Below are positions 6,724-16,000 of a stretch of 53,984 nucleotides of DNA, piece after piece. Source of the DNA: Pseudomonadales bacterium (GTDB taxonomy: Bacteria; Pseudomonadota; Gammaproteobacteria; Pseudomonadales; Azotimanducaceae). The translations under genes were made by a program, and so were the position numbers. The first letter of the stretch is position 1. Every line of letters starts with the position of its first letter. The notes below the pieces were generated by a model. That model saw only the letters and a program-made list of their open reading frames with translations, had not been told where the DNA came from and did not search any database. The DNA is taken from assembly GCA_022827905.1 (NCBI GenBank), contig JAJEIQ010000059.1, positions 1 through 53,984 of the forward strand. Reading direction: 5' to 3'.

Positions 6724-8703
6724 ATGCCGTACCGCCTGCACGCCCTCTCACTAGCCCTGCCGCTGGCCTTGACCCTCGTTGCCGGACAGGCGCAAGCCGC
6801 CCGCGTGGACAACTTCACGCTGCTCGACCAGGAGGGCGCTGCCCACGAGCTTTACTACTACCGGGACGCACCGGCAGTGGTCATCATGGTGCAGGGCAAT
6901 GGCTGCCCCATCGTGCGCAACGCGCTCAACGACTACAAGGCGCTGCGCGACCGGTACCGGGAGCAGGGCGTGGAGTTCTACATGCTCAACGCCAACCTGC
7001 AGGACGACCGCGCCGCCATCCAAAAGGAGGCTGCCGAATGGGACATCGACATCCCCATTCTGGACGACGAAGCGCAGTTCATAGGCGAGTCCCTTGGGTT
7101 GGTGCGCACCGCCGAGGTGCTGGTGATCGATCCCAAGACTTGGCAGGTCGCCTACCGGGGGCCGCTCAACGACCGCATCAACGACTATGAGCGCCAGCGC
7201 GCCGAGGCCAGCGAGCACTACGCCGCCGACGCCATTGAGGCGCTGATCGGCGGTGAAGGCCAAGCCATCCAGGTGGCAGAGCGCGACGCCATCGGCTGCC
7301 TCATCAACTTCCCGGCCCGCACTCAGCAGCAGGCGTCCATCAGCTACACCGCCGACGTGGCGCCCATCCTGCAGCAGAACTGCGTGGTCTGCCATCAGGA
7401 GGGCGGCATCGGGCCTTGGGCGATGACCGGCTACAACATGGTGCGCGGCTTTGCGCCGATGATTCGCGAGGTGGTGCGCACCAAGCGCATGCCCCCCTGG
7501 CATGCGGATCCGCACATCGGCACGTTCAAGAATGGCCGCGGGCTCACCGTCGAGGAGGCGCAAACGCTGGTGCATTGGGCCGAGGCCGGGGCACCGCGGG
7601 GCGAGGGAGAGGATCCCTTGGCGCTGGCCGACAACAAGGCCGCGGAGTGGCCCTTGGGCGAGCCGGATCTCATCATCGACATCCCGGCCTATGAAGTGCC
7701 GGCCAACGGCGTGGTGGACTACCAGTTCCCGGTGGTGAAGAACCCGCTCGATGAACCCAAGTGGGTCGTCGCCACAGACATCCTGCCCGGCGACCGCAAC
7801 GTGGTGCATCACGTTCTGTTCGGGTCCACCCGGTCGGAAACGGCCCCATCGGATCGCGGCCTGGACTTCGAACAGTACATCGGCGGCTACGCGCCCGGCA
7901 ACGAGGGGGCGCACATGCCGGAGGGCACGGGCATCCTGGTTGACGGGGGCGGCTACTACCAGTTCCAGATGCACTACACGCCTTACGGCAAGGCGGTGGT
8001 GGACCAAAGCAAGCTCGGCCTCTATTTCGCCGATGAGCCGCCCGCCAACTACCTGCGCCAGACCGTGGTAGTCGATCCCACCATTCGGGTGCCCGCCAAC
8101 GACCCCCGCTACCAGGAGGAGGCCTACCTGACCTTCGACCGGGACGCCGTGCTCCATTCGCTGGTGCCGCATTCCCACTACCGGGGCATCGCCTCCCATT
8201 TCGAACTGGTTCGACCCGACGGCAGCAGTGAAATGCTGTTGTCCGTGCCCAACTACGACTTCAACTGGCAGCGCACCTACGAGTTCGCCGAACCGGTGGC
8301 CGTGCCTGCCGGCAGCAAGCTGATCCACCGCACGGTGTACGACAACTCGGCCCGCAACCCCGGCAATCCAGATCCCAGCCGCGACGTGCCCTGGGGCCTG
8401 CAATCCTGGGATGAAATGCTCTACGGCGCGGTACAGTTCACTTGGGCGGAGGAATCCACGGCCAATCCCATCCACAACGAGGAGCTGCACGAGACTTTCC
8501 AGTTCGTCGGCTTCATGGACCGCAACATGGACGGCAAGCTGGTCTGGAGCGAATTGCCGGAGCGGATGAAGAAGCAGCTCGTGCAGGGCTTCGCCGCCGT
8601 GGACACCAACGGCGACGGCGGCCTCGATGCCAACGAGATCTTCAACATGGAAAACCGCCGCGATGACGTCGCCGCAGCGGGCGGAGCGCCAAGCGCGGAG
8701 TAA
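6724..8703 (+). CDS. Secreted redoxin / c-type haem / copper monooxygenase-like / EF-hand fusion
   Basis: This is a 659-residue exported multidomain protein. A signal peptide (about residues 1-25, ending GQAQA) is followed by an AhpC/redoxin fold (about 30-170) with a single likely redox cysteine in NGCPIV. A haem-binding CVVCH lies at 220-224, followed by MPPWHADP as seen in fused cytochrome segments. The central and C-terminal part has VVHHVLFG near 362-369 and QMHYTPYGK near 416, the His-rich copper-site signatures of ascorbate-dependent type II monooxygenases. Two EF-hand loops close it (DRNMDGKLVWSE and DTNGDGGLDANE). It probably performs a copper-dependent oxidation in the periplasm, with electrons supplied through the haem. 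The substrate is unknown. A GGAG ribosome site precedes the ATG. It stands alone and converges on the hydantoinase gene with a 10-bp gap. Confidence 0.8.
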   Translation: MPYRLHALSLALPLALTLVAGQAQAARVDNFTLLDQEGAAHELYYYRDAPAVVIMVQGNGCPIVRNALNDYKALRDRYREQGVEFYMLNANLQDDRAAIQKEAAEWDIDIPILDDEAQFIGESLGLVRTAEVLVIDPKTWQVAYRGPLNDRINDYERQRAEASEHYAADAIEALIGGEGQAIQVAERDAIGCLINFPARTQQQASISYTADVAPILQQNCVVCHQEGGIGPWAMTGYNMVRGFAPMIREVVRTKRMPPWHADPHIGTFKNGRGLTVEEAQTLVHWAEAGAPRGEGEDPLALADNKAAEWPLGEPDLIIDIPAYEVPANGVVDYQFPVVKNPLDEPKWVVATDILPGDRNVVHHVLFGSTRSETAPSDRGLDFEQYIGGYAPGNEGAHMPEGTGILVDGGGYYQFQMHYTPYGKAVVDQSKLGLYFADEPPANYLRQTVVVDPTIRVPANDPRYQEEAYLTFDRDAVLHSLVPHSHYRGIASHFELVRPDGSSEMLLSVPNYDFNWQRTYEFAEPVAVPAGSKLIHRTVYDNSARNPGNPDPSRDVPWGLQSWDEMLYGAVQFTWAEESTANPIHNEELHETFQFVGFMDRNMDGKLVWSELPERMKKQLVQGFAAVDTNGDGGLDANEIFNMENRRDDVAAAGGAPSAE

Positions 8704-8713
8704 GCCGCTTCGC

Positions 8714-10780
8714 CTACAGTTCAATGACCATGTTGGCGAAGCGGTCCACTTCCGCGGTTTGGCCGGGGTGGATCAAGGTTGTGGTGTCGGGCTGCTCGAC
8801 GATGGCCGGGCCAGCGAAGCGGAAGCCGACCGGCAGGGCCTCCCGTTGGTACACGGGCGTGTCCCGATAGCCCTCCGCGGCGCTAAGGCACACCGGTCTG
8901 CTGTCCGGCACCGGCGATTCACCAGAACCACCTTGGCTCGGTGCAAGCAATTGCGTCTGGGGCGCCGGGCGCTGATGCACGGCGCGCAGGGCGACGAACT
9001 CCACCGGCGCCTTCTCGTCGCTGTGGTTGTAGGTTTGTTCGTGCTGGGCGTGAAACGTGGCCCGGGCGTCGTCGATGGTGTCGGCTCCCAGCCCATCGCC
9101 GAGCGGCACTTCCAACTGGTGCGACTGGCCCACATAGCGCATTTGGGCGAAGTACTCGGCGCTGGTCTCCGCAGGATCGACTCGGTCCACTTGCATGCGT
9201 CGACGGCACTCACGATCCAACTCCGCGAAGATGCGCACAATGTCGGCGGTCTGCGCCCGGCGCACCTCCACCTCGTAGCTGGCCATCGCCTCATGCTGGG
9301 TGGGGGCCAGCATCAACCCCAGCGCCGAAAGCACGCCGGGGGTCGGCGGCACCAGGATGCGGCGCATGCCGCAGGCTTCGGCCACCATGCCGCCGTTCAG
9401 CGGCCCGGCGCCGCCGAAGGGCAGCAAGGTGAAGTCCCGGGGATCGAAGCCCCGCCGGATAGAGACCAGCCGCAGGGCGGTCGCCATGTTGGCGTTGACA
9501 ATGGCGTGCACGCCCAAGGCCGCCTCCACGAGACTCAGCCCCAAGGGCTCGGCCAACTGGTGGGTGATGGCTGCTTCGGCCCGGTCGATCTGGATGTCGA
9601 TGCCGCCCGCGAAGGTTCGTGGGTTCAGGTAGCCGAGCACGAAGCTGGCGTCCGTCACCGTGGGCCGCTCGCCGCCGCGCCCGTAGCAGGCGGGGCCCGG
9701 GTCGGCACCGGCGCTGTCCGGCCCCACCCGCAGGGCACCGCCGGCATCGACAGTGGCAATGCTGCTGCCGCCGGCGCCGATGGTACGCACATCCACCATG
9801 GGAATGTTCAGCGGGTAGTCCTCGAAGCCGCCCTCGTTGGTTACTAGGGGCCGTCCATCACGGATAAGGGCGACATCGGCGCTGGTGCCGCCCATGTCAA
9901 GGCTGATCAGGTTTCCAAATCCAGCCACAGCGCCCACGTTTGCCGCGCCGATCACACCCGCGGCGAGGCCCGACAGCACCGTGCCCACGGGGCGCTCGAT
10001 GACGTTGTCCACGCCGCTGACGCCGCCGTGGGACTGCATCACATGCAGGGGCGCATCGATCCCGGCACCGCGCAGCTGGTCCATGAGGCTGGTGAGGTAG
10101 TTGTTGACCACCGGCTTGACGTAGCCGTCGAAGCCGCTCACCACCAATCGCCGGTATTCCCGGGGACGCGGCAACACGTCGCTCGACAGCGTGACCGGGA
10201 GGTCCGGGTAGCGCTCCCCAAGCAGCTCCCGAGTGCGGCGTTCATGTTCGGGATTGGCGTAGGCGTGCAGGTAGCACACCACGAGCACCTCAGCGCCCTG
10301 CGCCTCCACCAACTGCGCCGCCACTTCGAGCAGATGGGCTTCGTCCAAGGGCGTGATGACCTCCCCCTTGGCATTGACCCGCTCGCGAACCCCAAGGCAG
10401 CGGCGGCGCGGGGCGAGGAACAGCGGCTCCACCGGGTCCATGTCCAGGTCGTACATGCGTGGCCGCCAGCCGATGCCGATCTGCAGGACATCGCGGAAAC
10501 CCTCGGTCAGCACAAAACCCAGCCGGGCACCGCTTTGGGTGAGTATGCAGTTGGTCGCCACGGTGGTGCCATGCATGACCCGGCCGACCTGCTCCGGCAG
10601 CAGCCCGGCTTGATCGAGCGCGCCGCTGACGCCATCCAGGAATCCTTCCGCAAAGGCCGGGGGCGTCGAAGGCACCTTGCGCACCACCCACTCCTGGCGC
10701 CCGGCATCGCGAATGAAGACGTCCGTGAAGGTGCCGCCGATATCCACGCCAACCAAGCAGCCGCGTGCCGCTTCATCCAT
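8714..10780 (-). CDS. hyuA: Hydantoinase A / 5-oxoprolinase-type ATP-dependent amidohydrolase subunit
   Basis: HyuA-type enzymes open hydantoin or 5-oxoproline rings with ATP and normally pair with HyuB. The N-terminus GVDIGGTFTDVFI is the first phosphate-binding loop of the ASKHA fold, and LDMGGTSADVALI in the middle is the second. The length of about 688 residues is normal for the alpha chain. The ATG at 10780 (MDEAARGCLVG) was chosen because the family motif begins right after it; an upstream in-frame start would add about 49 residues of poor character. No hyuB gene lies next to it, so it either works alone or its partner is elsewhere. It is divergent from the acyl-CoA dehydrogenases and converges on the redoxin fusion gene. 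Confidence 0.85.
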   Translation of the reverse strand: MDEAARGCLVGVDIGGTFTDVFIRDAGRQEWVVRKVPSTPPAFAEGFLDGVSGALDQAGLLPEQVGRVMHGTTVATNCILTQSGARLGFVLTEGFRDVLQIGIGWRPRMYDLDMDPVEPLFLAPRRRCLGVRERVNAKGEVITPLDEAHLLEVAAQLVEAQGAEVLVVCYLHAYANPEHERRTRELLGERYPDLPVTLSSDVLPRPREYRRLVVSGFDGYVKPVVNNYLTSLMDQLRGAGIDAPLHVMQSHGGVSGVDNVIERPVGTVLSGLAAGVIGAANVGAVAGFGNLISLDMGGTSADVALIRDGRPLVTNEGGFEDYPLNIPMVDVRTIGAGGSSIATVDAGGALRVGPDSAGADPGPACYGRGGERPTVTDASFVLGYLNPRTFAGGIDIQIDRAEAAITHQLAEPLGLSLVEAALGVHAIVNANMATALRLVSIRRGFDPRDFTLLPFGGAGPLNGGMVAEACGMRRILVPPTPGVLSALGLMLAPTQHEAMASYEVEVRRAQTADIVRIFAELDRECRRRMQVDRVDPAETSAEYFAQMRYVGQSHQLEVPLGDGLGADTIDDARATFHAQHEQTYNHSDEKAPVEFVALRAVHQRPAPQTQLLAPSQGGSGESPVPDSRPVCLSAAEGYRDTPVYQREALPVGFRFAGPAIVEQPDTTTLIHPGQTAEVDRFANMVIEL

Positions 10781-10858
10781 GACCTGCTGTTCCCTGCCCT
10801 CCGCTACGACCAACAAGCATACTGCAAGGGACGCCGCTGGGTTTCGCCCGATCCCGCA

Positions 10859-10903
10859 GGAGTTCCGCGCCAGCGGAACTCCAACGCGAACCGCAGGTTC
10901 GCG
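10859..10903 (+). repeat. Double-hairpin intergenic repeat, copy A
   Basis: Two adjacent hairpins: a 24-nt palindrome with arms GGAGTTCCGC/GCGGAACTCC around a GCCA loop, then GCGAACC/GGTTCGC around GCA. It lies in the divergent spacer between hyuA and the acyl-CoA dehydrogenase. Copy B at 22955-22999, on the opposite strand, has the same layout with compensated changes, so this looks like a REP-type mobile or structural repeat. Confidence 0.75.
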
Positions 10904-10978
10904 CAGGTTCTCGCCTTTTGCACTCAAAGAGTGGAGAATGAGCGGTTTTCAACTCAACTAAAACGATAGGGGAGGTTC

Positions 10979-12097
10979 ATGAACTTCGAGTTCTCTGACG
11001 AGCAGAATTTGTTGCGGGAGCAGGCGCACGGCTTCTTGGCCGAGCACTGCCCAATGAGCAAGGTGCGGGCGGTGCTGGACGGCGAGCAGTCCGCCGATTT
11101 GGAGCTTTGGCATAAGATCGCCGAGATGGGTTGGACCGCGACCACCATCCCCGAGGAGTTCGGGGGCTTGGGCCTCTCCCATCTGGAACTTGCGGTCATC
11201 GCCGAGGAGTTGGGCCGGGCCGTTGCGCCAACGCCGTTTTCCTCCTCGGTCTACCTCGCCACCGAAGCCCTGCTGCTGGCAGGCAGCACGGAACAGAAGG
11301 AGCGCTGGCTGCCCAAGCTCGCCAGCGGCGAGGCCATCGGCACCTTCGCCATCAGCGAGGGACCAAGCCGCACGACGCCCGCCAATCTACAAACCACCGC
11401 CAAAAGCGGGGCATTGAACGGCTCGAAGTCCGCAGTCCCTGATGGCGACATCGCCGATGTGGCCATCGTGGTGGCCAAGGCTGATGGCGGCGATGGGGCC
11501 AGCCTGCAACTCGTGGAACTCGATGGGAAAGGGGTCAACATCCGGCCCCAGCGCACCCTGGACTTCTCCCGCAGCCACGCCCGCCTGACGTTCACCGACG
11601 CGCCCTGCGAACCACTCGGCCATCCGGGCGAAGGCTGGGCGCACACCGAGAAGCTCTTCGACCGAGCGGCGGTGCTGTTCGCCTGGGAGCAGGTGGGCGG
11701 CGCCGAGGCAGCGCTGGAAATGGCCAAGGAATACGCCATGGGCCGCTACGCCTTCGGGCGCCCCATCGCCTCCTACCAAGCCATCAAGCACAAGCTGGCC
11801 GAGGCCTACGTCAAGAACACGCTGGCCCGCTCCAATGGCTATTACGGCGCTTGGGCGCTGAACACCGGGGCCGCCGACTTGCCGCTGGCAGCGGCGACGG
11901 CGCGCGTGTCGGCCACCCAAGCTTATTACTACGCCTCCAAGGAGAACATCCAAACCCACGGGGGCATGGGCTACACATGGGAATTCGACTGCCAGTTCCA
12001 CTATCGGCGGGCCAAGCTGCTGTCCGTGAACATCGGCAGCGAAGGCCTGTGGCAGGACAAGCTGGTGACCGCCCTGGAACAAAGCAACGCCGCCTAG
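10979..12097 (+). CDS. Acyl-CoA dehydrogenase family protein (first of a pair)
   Basis: An FAD-dependent alpha,beta-dehydrogenase of an acyl-CoA thioester. The N-terminal helical part (FSDEQNLLREQAHGFL, then PEEFGGLGLSHLE) and the C-terminal HGGMGYTWEFDCQFHYRR are standard. The Glu in YTWE is the likely base position. The length of 372 residues is typical of the flavoenzymes that form mixed tetramers with a second, unlike subunit. The start is ATG 10979 behind a strong AGGGGAGG. The second dehydrogenase follows 64 bp later on the same strand, and a flavin monooxygenase after that, so the three probably form one catabolic operon. The acyl substrate is unknown; paired unlike subunits are known from steroid side-chain and branched-acyl degradation. 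Confidence 0.9.
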   Translation: MNFEFSDEQNLLREQAHGFLAEHCPMSKVRAVLDGEQSADLELWHKIAEMGWTATTIPEEFGGLGLSHLELAVIAEELGRAVAPTPFSSSVYLATEALLLAGSTEQKERWLPKLASGEAIGTFAISEGPSRTTPANLQTTAKSGALNGSKSAVPDGDIADVAIVVAKADGGDGASLQLVELDGKGVNIRPQRTLDFSRSHARLTFTDAPCEPLGHPGEGWAHTEKLFDRAAVLFAWEQVGGAEAALEMAKEYAMGRYAFGRPIASYQAIKHKLAEAYVKNTLARSNGYYGAWALNTGAADLPLAAATARVSATQAYYYASKENIQTHGGMGYTWEFDCQFHYRRAKLLSVNIGSEGLWQDKLVTALEQSNAA

Positions 12098-12161
12098 GGG
12101 CTGGTTGAACAACGCCGCCTGAACGAAGCGGCAAGAGACACAAAGATCAAGGAGACCCGAA

Positions 12162-13376
12162 ATGGATTTCAACGACACCCCGGCCGAGGCCGCCTTTCGC
12201 GAGGAGGCCCGGGCTTGGCTGAAGGACAACGCGCCCACCGAGGCGGAGCTTGCGGATTTGAATTTCATGCAGCAATCCAAGCTCTGGCAAAAGCGCAAGT
12301 ACGACGCCGGTTGGGCCTGCATACGCTGGCCCAAGGAGTACGGCGGACGGGGCGCCACCGCCATCGAGCAGGTGATCTGGAACCAGGAGGAGGCCAAGTA
12401 CCCGGACCTGCCAGGGGGTGTGTTCAGCATCGGCCAAGGCATGGCCGCCCCTACCCTGATGGCCTGGGCCAAGGAGGAGCATAAGCAGCGCTACCTGCCG
12501 AAGCTGGCCAGCGGCGAGGAAATCTGGTGCCAGTTGTTCAGCGAGCCAGCCGGCGGCTCGGACTTGGCGGCCCTGCGCACCAAGGCGGAGAAGGACGGCG
12601 ATGAATGGGTGATCAACGGCCAGAAGATCTGGACCTCGGGCGCCCACTACTCCGACTACGGCATTCTGGTGGTACGCACGGACCCCAACGTGCCCAAGCA
12701 CAAGGGCCTGTCCTACTTCTTCCTGGACATGAAATCCCCCGGCGTCGAGACCAAGCCCATCAAGCAGTTGTCCGGCGACGCCAACTTCAACGAGGTCTAT
12801 TTCACCGACGTGCGCATCCCCGACAGCCAGCGCTTGGGCGAGGTCGGCCAAGGCTGGCAGGTGTCCATCACCACGCTGATGAACGAGCGCGCCTCCATCG
12901 GCGGGGGCGGCGCGGGCTCCGATTTCCGCGCCCTGCTGGACCTGGCGCAGACCGTCACCATAAACGACAAACCGGCGATCGAGGACGCCGCCGTGCGCGC
13001 CAAGCTGGCCGACTGGCACTGCAAGCGCTCCGGCCTCAAGTACACCGGCTACCGCTCCTTAAGCGCCCTGTCCAGGGGCGAAACGCCGGGGCCGGAGAAC
13101 TCCATTGGCAAGCTGGTCGGGGCTCCCATGGCCCAAGACATGGCCTCCTTCGCCATGGACCTGATGGAGATGTCCGGGGCCGTCTGGGACGAGGAGGACT
13201 CCCCGGCGGAGGGGCTTTTCCAAGCCACCTTCATGGCCATACCGGGCTTTCGCATCGCTGGCGGCACCGACGAGATCATGGCCAACATCATCGCCGAGCG
13301 GGTGTTGGGGATGCCCCAGGAGCCACGGCTGGACAAGGGCATTCCGTTCAACGAAGTGCCGACGGGCGCGGGCTAG
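12162..13376 (+). CDS. Acyl-CoA dehydrogenase family protein (second of a pair)
   Basis: A 404-residue acyl-CoA dehydrogenase distinct from its upstream neighbour. Features are the N-terminal FREEARAWLKDNAP, the flavin-region LFSEPAGGSDLAALRTKAE and VINGQKIWTSGAHY, and the C-terminal FRIAGGTDEIMANIIAERVLG. The Glu in GGTDEI sits where other family members place catalytic or structural residues. It starts at ATG 12162 after AAGGAGA. With the preceding gene it probably makes a heteromeric enzyme acting on one bulky acyl-CoA, though two independent dehydrogenases are possible. Confidence 0.92.
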   Translation: MDFNDTPAEAAFREEARAWLKDNAPTEAELADLNFMQQSKLWQKRKYDAGWACIRWPKEYGGRGATAIEQVIWNQEEAKYPDLPGGVFSIGQGMAAPTLMAWAKEEHKQRYLPKLASGEEIWCQLFSEPAGGSDLAALRTKAEKDGDEWVINGQKIWTSGAHYSDYGILVVRTDPNVPKHKGLSYFFLDMKSPGVETKPIKQLSGDANFNEVYFTDVRIPDSQRLGEVGQGWQVSITTLMNERASIGGGGAGSDFRALLDLAQTVTINDKPAIEDAAVRAKLADWHCKRSGLKYTGYRSLSALSRGETPGPENSIGKLVGAPMAQDMASFAMDLMEMSGAVWDEEDSPAEGLFQATFMAIPGFRIAGGTDEIMANIIAERVLGMPQEPRLDKGIPFNEVPTGAG

Positions 13377-13419
13377 GCGGTGGCCCGGTCGATTCGGTGA
13401 CCAGCGGAATCCCGGCGCC

Positions 13420-14544
13420 GTGAAGTTCGGGCTGTTCGTTTACTGCACGGTGGGCCGGCGCCCCGAGCTGGAGGCCGGCATGGCGGGCCGCAATCCGGCC
13501 CTCTACCAACGGATGATTCAAGAACTCGGCCGTTACGCCGCGTTCGCCGAGGAGCGCGGCTACTTCGGGTTTGGCCATCCGGAGCACCACCTGCAGATCG
13601 AGGGCTTCGAGGCCTCCAACGATCCCTGCCTGATGGCCAGTTGGCTGGCACGCCACACCCAAAGGATGAAGATCATCACCTGCGGGTTCGTCTCCACCGC
13701 CAACAATCCGCTGGCGACGGCGGAGAAGATCGCCACCTTGGACCATATGCTCGAAGGCCGCTTCGGCGTTGGCCTCGTGCGCGGCTACCAAGCCCGGTGG
13801 GTCGAGAACTTCAAGGTGCGTCCTGAGCTCAAGGCCGTGGGGCCCTGGACCAAGGACTCCGCGGACGATGCCCTGAACCGCGAGTACTTCGCTGAATTCG
13901 TCGAAGTCGTGGTCAAGGCGCTGGCCAGCGAGACCTTCTCCCACCACGGCAAGTTCTGGACGTTTCCGCCGCCGGACTTCGTCAACCCCCACGAGCATCC
14001 GGTTTACGCCCGCTTTGGGCAGGGCGTGGACGCCGACATGCGGGTGCGCGAAATCGGCATCGCCCCGCGCCCCTTCCAGGACGACATCCCGCTCTACGGC
14101 GGCTTCTCCGCCAGCCTGCGCACCGCCAAGTTCTGGGCCCGCTACCGGGGCCGGCCGATCATCATGTCGGACAACGCGGAGTTTCTTAGGCTGCTGTGGT
14201 CGGAGTGGCGCGAGGAGGCAGCAGCCCACGGCCACGAGGTCCAGCCGGGCAAGGAGGCCTGCTGGGGCGGCATCATGATCTGCGCCGAAACGGACGCCAA
14301 GGCCCAAGCCCTGTTCGAGGACATGGCGTGGTTCTGGAAGACTTGGGCGGTCCCGTTCGGCCAGGGCCTGCCGAATTTGCTGGTGGGTTCCCCGGACACC
14401 ATCAACCGCCGCATCGAGGAGATTTCCAAGGCCGTGCCCATCGACGAGACCTTCCTGCTGCTGCCGGCCGGCATCCACCCGCCGGAGCAAATCGAAGACT
14501 CGCTGGACCGCTTCGCCCGCCAGGTGATGCCCAACTGGGGCTAA
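13420..14544 (+). CDS. LLM-class (luciferase-like) flavin-dependent monooxygenase
   Basis: A bacterial-luciferase-like TIM-barrel oxidoreductase using reduced flavin and oxygen. Diagnostic stretches are FGLFVYCT at the first strand, FAEERGYFGFGHPEHH with the active-site His region, TCGFVSTANNPLATAEKIAT, LDHMLEGRFGVGLVRGY, and the C-terminal NLLVGSPDTINRRIEEI. It starts at GTG 13420, 43 bp after the dehydrogenase stop, with a weak ribosome site, so translation may rely on the upstream genes. Context suggests it oxidises an intermediate of the same acyl-CoA pathway. The substrate cannot be told from sequence. It ends 50 bp from the convergent membrane-protein gene. Confidence 0.9.
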   Translation: MKFGLFVYCTVGRRPELEAGMAGRNPALYQRMIQELGRYAAFAEERGYFGFGHPEHHLQIEGFEASNDPCLMASWLARHTQRMKIITCGFVSTANNPLATAEKIATLDHMLEGRFGVGLVRGYQARWVENFKVRPELKAVGPWTKDSADDALNREYFAEFVEVVVKALASETFSHHGKFWTFPPPDFVNPHEHPVYARFGQGVDADMRVREIGIAPRPFQDDIPLYGGFSASLRTAKFWARYRGRPIIMSDNAEFLRLLWSEWREEAAAHGHEVQPGKEACWGGIMICAETDAKAQALFEDMAWFWKTWAVPFGQGLPNLLVGSPDTINRRIEEISKAVPIDETFLLLPAGIHPPEQIEDSLDRFARQVMPNWG

Positions 14545-14594
14545 GCGGCTTTGCCGCCCTTTCCATGCATCTTCCGACCAGCTGAACCACTCGT

Positions 14595-15122
14595 CTAGGT
14601 GGCTTCGGGACCGGCGGCGTCGACAATTTCGGGGAACAGGACCAGTTCGTAAGGCTGTTGGTTGGAATCGGTGAGGATGAGGCGGTTTTCGGCCACCTCC
14701 GCGAGCACGCGGCCATCCGGCAAGGGGTCGCCCACGTGGAAGCGCTGTACGGTGCCATCCTCCAGGATGAGCAGGATGGAGGTGCGGCCCGGCACGGCGA
14801 ACAGGCCGACGAAGCCCATTTCCCGCAATTCGGGATTGAGCCGGTCGAGGCCCGCCGCTGCCGCGGCCCGGCGCTCCGCTTCCTCGAAGGAGATGCCCCA
14901 GCGGGTGCTTCGCACAAAGCCCTCCAAGTCCTCCGCCGGTACGTTGGCGACGTCTCGCGGCTTCGGGATTTCCGTTGCCGCGGACGGTGGCGGCGGTGAG
15001 GAAACGGGCCAAATGAAGGCCAGCAGAAGGGCGCCGATCCAGATGCCGAGCACGGTGAACAGGCGTTTTCTGCCTTGGGGGCTGGACCAACCCAATCGGT
15101 CGGCAAGGGCAGCAAGGCGCAT
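14595..15122 (-). CDS. Single-pass inner-membrane protein with GspC/PilP-like periplasmic domain
   Basis: A 175-residue protein with a short basic cytoplasmic N-terminus, one transmembrane helix (about residues 21-40), a Pro-rich linker (SSPPPPSAA) and a small beta domain (GFVGLFAVPGRTSILLILE, then FHVGDPLPDGRVLAEVAENR and LILTDSN). That domain resembles the homology region of the type II secretion protein GspC or of PilP. The ATG at 15122 follows GGAG. Longer in-frame starts to 15242 exist but would put unusual sequence before the membrane helix. No other secretion gene is nearby, so its partner is unknown. It is divergent from the ABC exporter genes, with a shared promoter region of about 110 bp. 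Confidence 0.6.
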   Translation of the reverse strand: MRLAALADRLGWSSPQGRKRLFTVLGIWIGALLLAFIWPVSSPPPPSAATEIPKPRDVANVPAEDLEGFVRSTRWGISFEEAERRAAAAAGLDRLNPELREMGFVGLFAVPGRTSILLILEDGTVQRFHVGDPLPDGRVLAEVAENRLILTDSNQQPYELVLFPEIVDAAGPEAT

Positions 15123-15232
15123 GGGAACTCCAAGGAAACTCTGTGCCGCGACGGCGGGTAGTGGCTCAATCATACCCTTTTTGAGAAGTGTAAAATTCCG
15201 CATACGCCGTCGAGGCGCCACAAAACGAACAC

Positions 15233-16000
15233 ATGACCCCAAGCCGCCGCACCAAGGACATCCTGCTGTACAAGACCTACGCCGAATTGAAGGCGGAGGC
15301 GCAGCGCAACTTCCTGGGCTTTCTGTGGTGGGTGATCGAGCCCATCCTGTTCATGCTGGTGTTCTACTTCGTCTTCGGCAAGCTGCTCGGACGGCGGCCT
15401 GAAGCCTTCATACCCTTTCTGCTGGTCGGCCTGGTGGTGTGGCTGTGGGGTCAGGCCACCATCGCTCAGGGCGCGGCGGCCATCACCGCCAACCGCGGGC
15501 TGTTGAACCAGGCTTTCGTGCCCAAGGCGTTGTTTCCCACCGTGGTCTTCCTCAAAAACACCTTCAAGTTCCTGTTCGCGCTGCTGATGCTGCTGATCTT
15601 TCTGGTCGCCTACGGCTTTGAAGCCTCCCCGATTTGGCTGGAGGCGATCCCGGTGCTGGCCATCGGCGGCCTGTTCATTCTGGGCTCGGCCTATCTGGCA
15701 GCGGCCCTGACGCCGTTTTTTCCCGACCTGCAAGTGCTCATCGACAACGGCTTGCGGGTGCTGTTCTTCATGTCCGGCATCTTCTACGAAATCGATACGC
15801 TCAACACCGGCTACACGGCGGTGCTCCAAGCCAACCCGGCCGCCGTGCTGATCGACAGCCTGCGCACGGTTCTGCTGGCCGGCGAACACGCCGATTGGTG
15901 GCGCCTCAGCGGCGTCCTGGCCGGCGCCCTGTGCATCGGCGGCGCTGGCTACGCCATCATGCGGGTCAATGAATCGCGGTATGCCAAGATCGCCTACTGA
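15233..16000 (+). CDS. ABC-2 type polysaccharide/O-antigen export permease (Wzm-like)
   Basis: The inner-membrane half of an exporter for surface polysaccharide. The N-terminus (LLYKTYAELKAEAQRNFLGFLWWVIEPIL) is the amphipathic entry helix typical of Wzm/TagG permeases. About six hydrophobic segments follow (FMLVFYFVFGKLL, FLLVGLVVWLW, FLFALLMLLIFLVAY and others). At 255 residues it is of normal size. The ATPase gene starts inside its last codons (overlap 15969-16000), the usual coupling for these pairs. No glycosyltransferases are nearby, so the exported glycan is unknown. Confidence 0.9.
   Translation: MTPSRRTKDILLYKTYAELKAEAQRNFLGFLWWVIEPILFMLVFYFVFGKLLGRRPEAFIPFLLVGLVVWLWGQATIAQGAAAITANRGLLNQAFVPKALFPTVVFLKNTFKFLFALLMLLIFLVAYGFEASPIWLEAIPVLAIGGLFILGSAYLAAALTPFFPDLQVLIDNGLRVLFFMSGIFYEIDTLNTGYTAVLQANPAAVLIDSLRTVLLAGEHADWWRLSGVLAGALCIGGAGYAIMRVNESRYAKIAY

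Noticed and set aside
6751-8724. A 657-codon minus-strand frame opposite the redoxin fusion gene
   Set aside because: A shadow frame caused by high GC at third positions; the plus-strand protein has signal peptide and clear domains while this one is His/Val-rich without motifs.
13348-15090. A 580-codon minus-strand frame across the flavin monooxygenase gene
   Set aside because: Low-complexity Arg/Gly/Pro sequence covering two recognisable genes; a GC-driven shadow.
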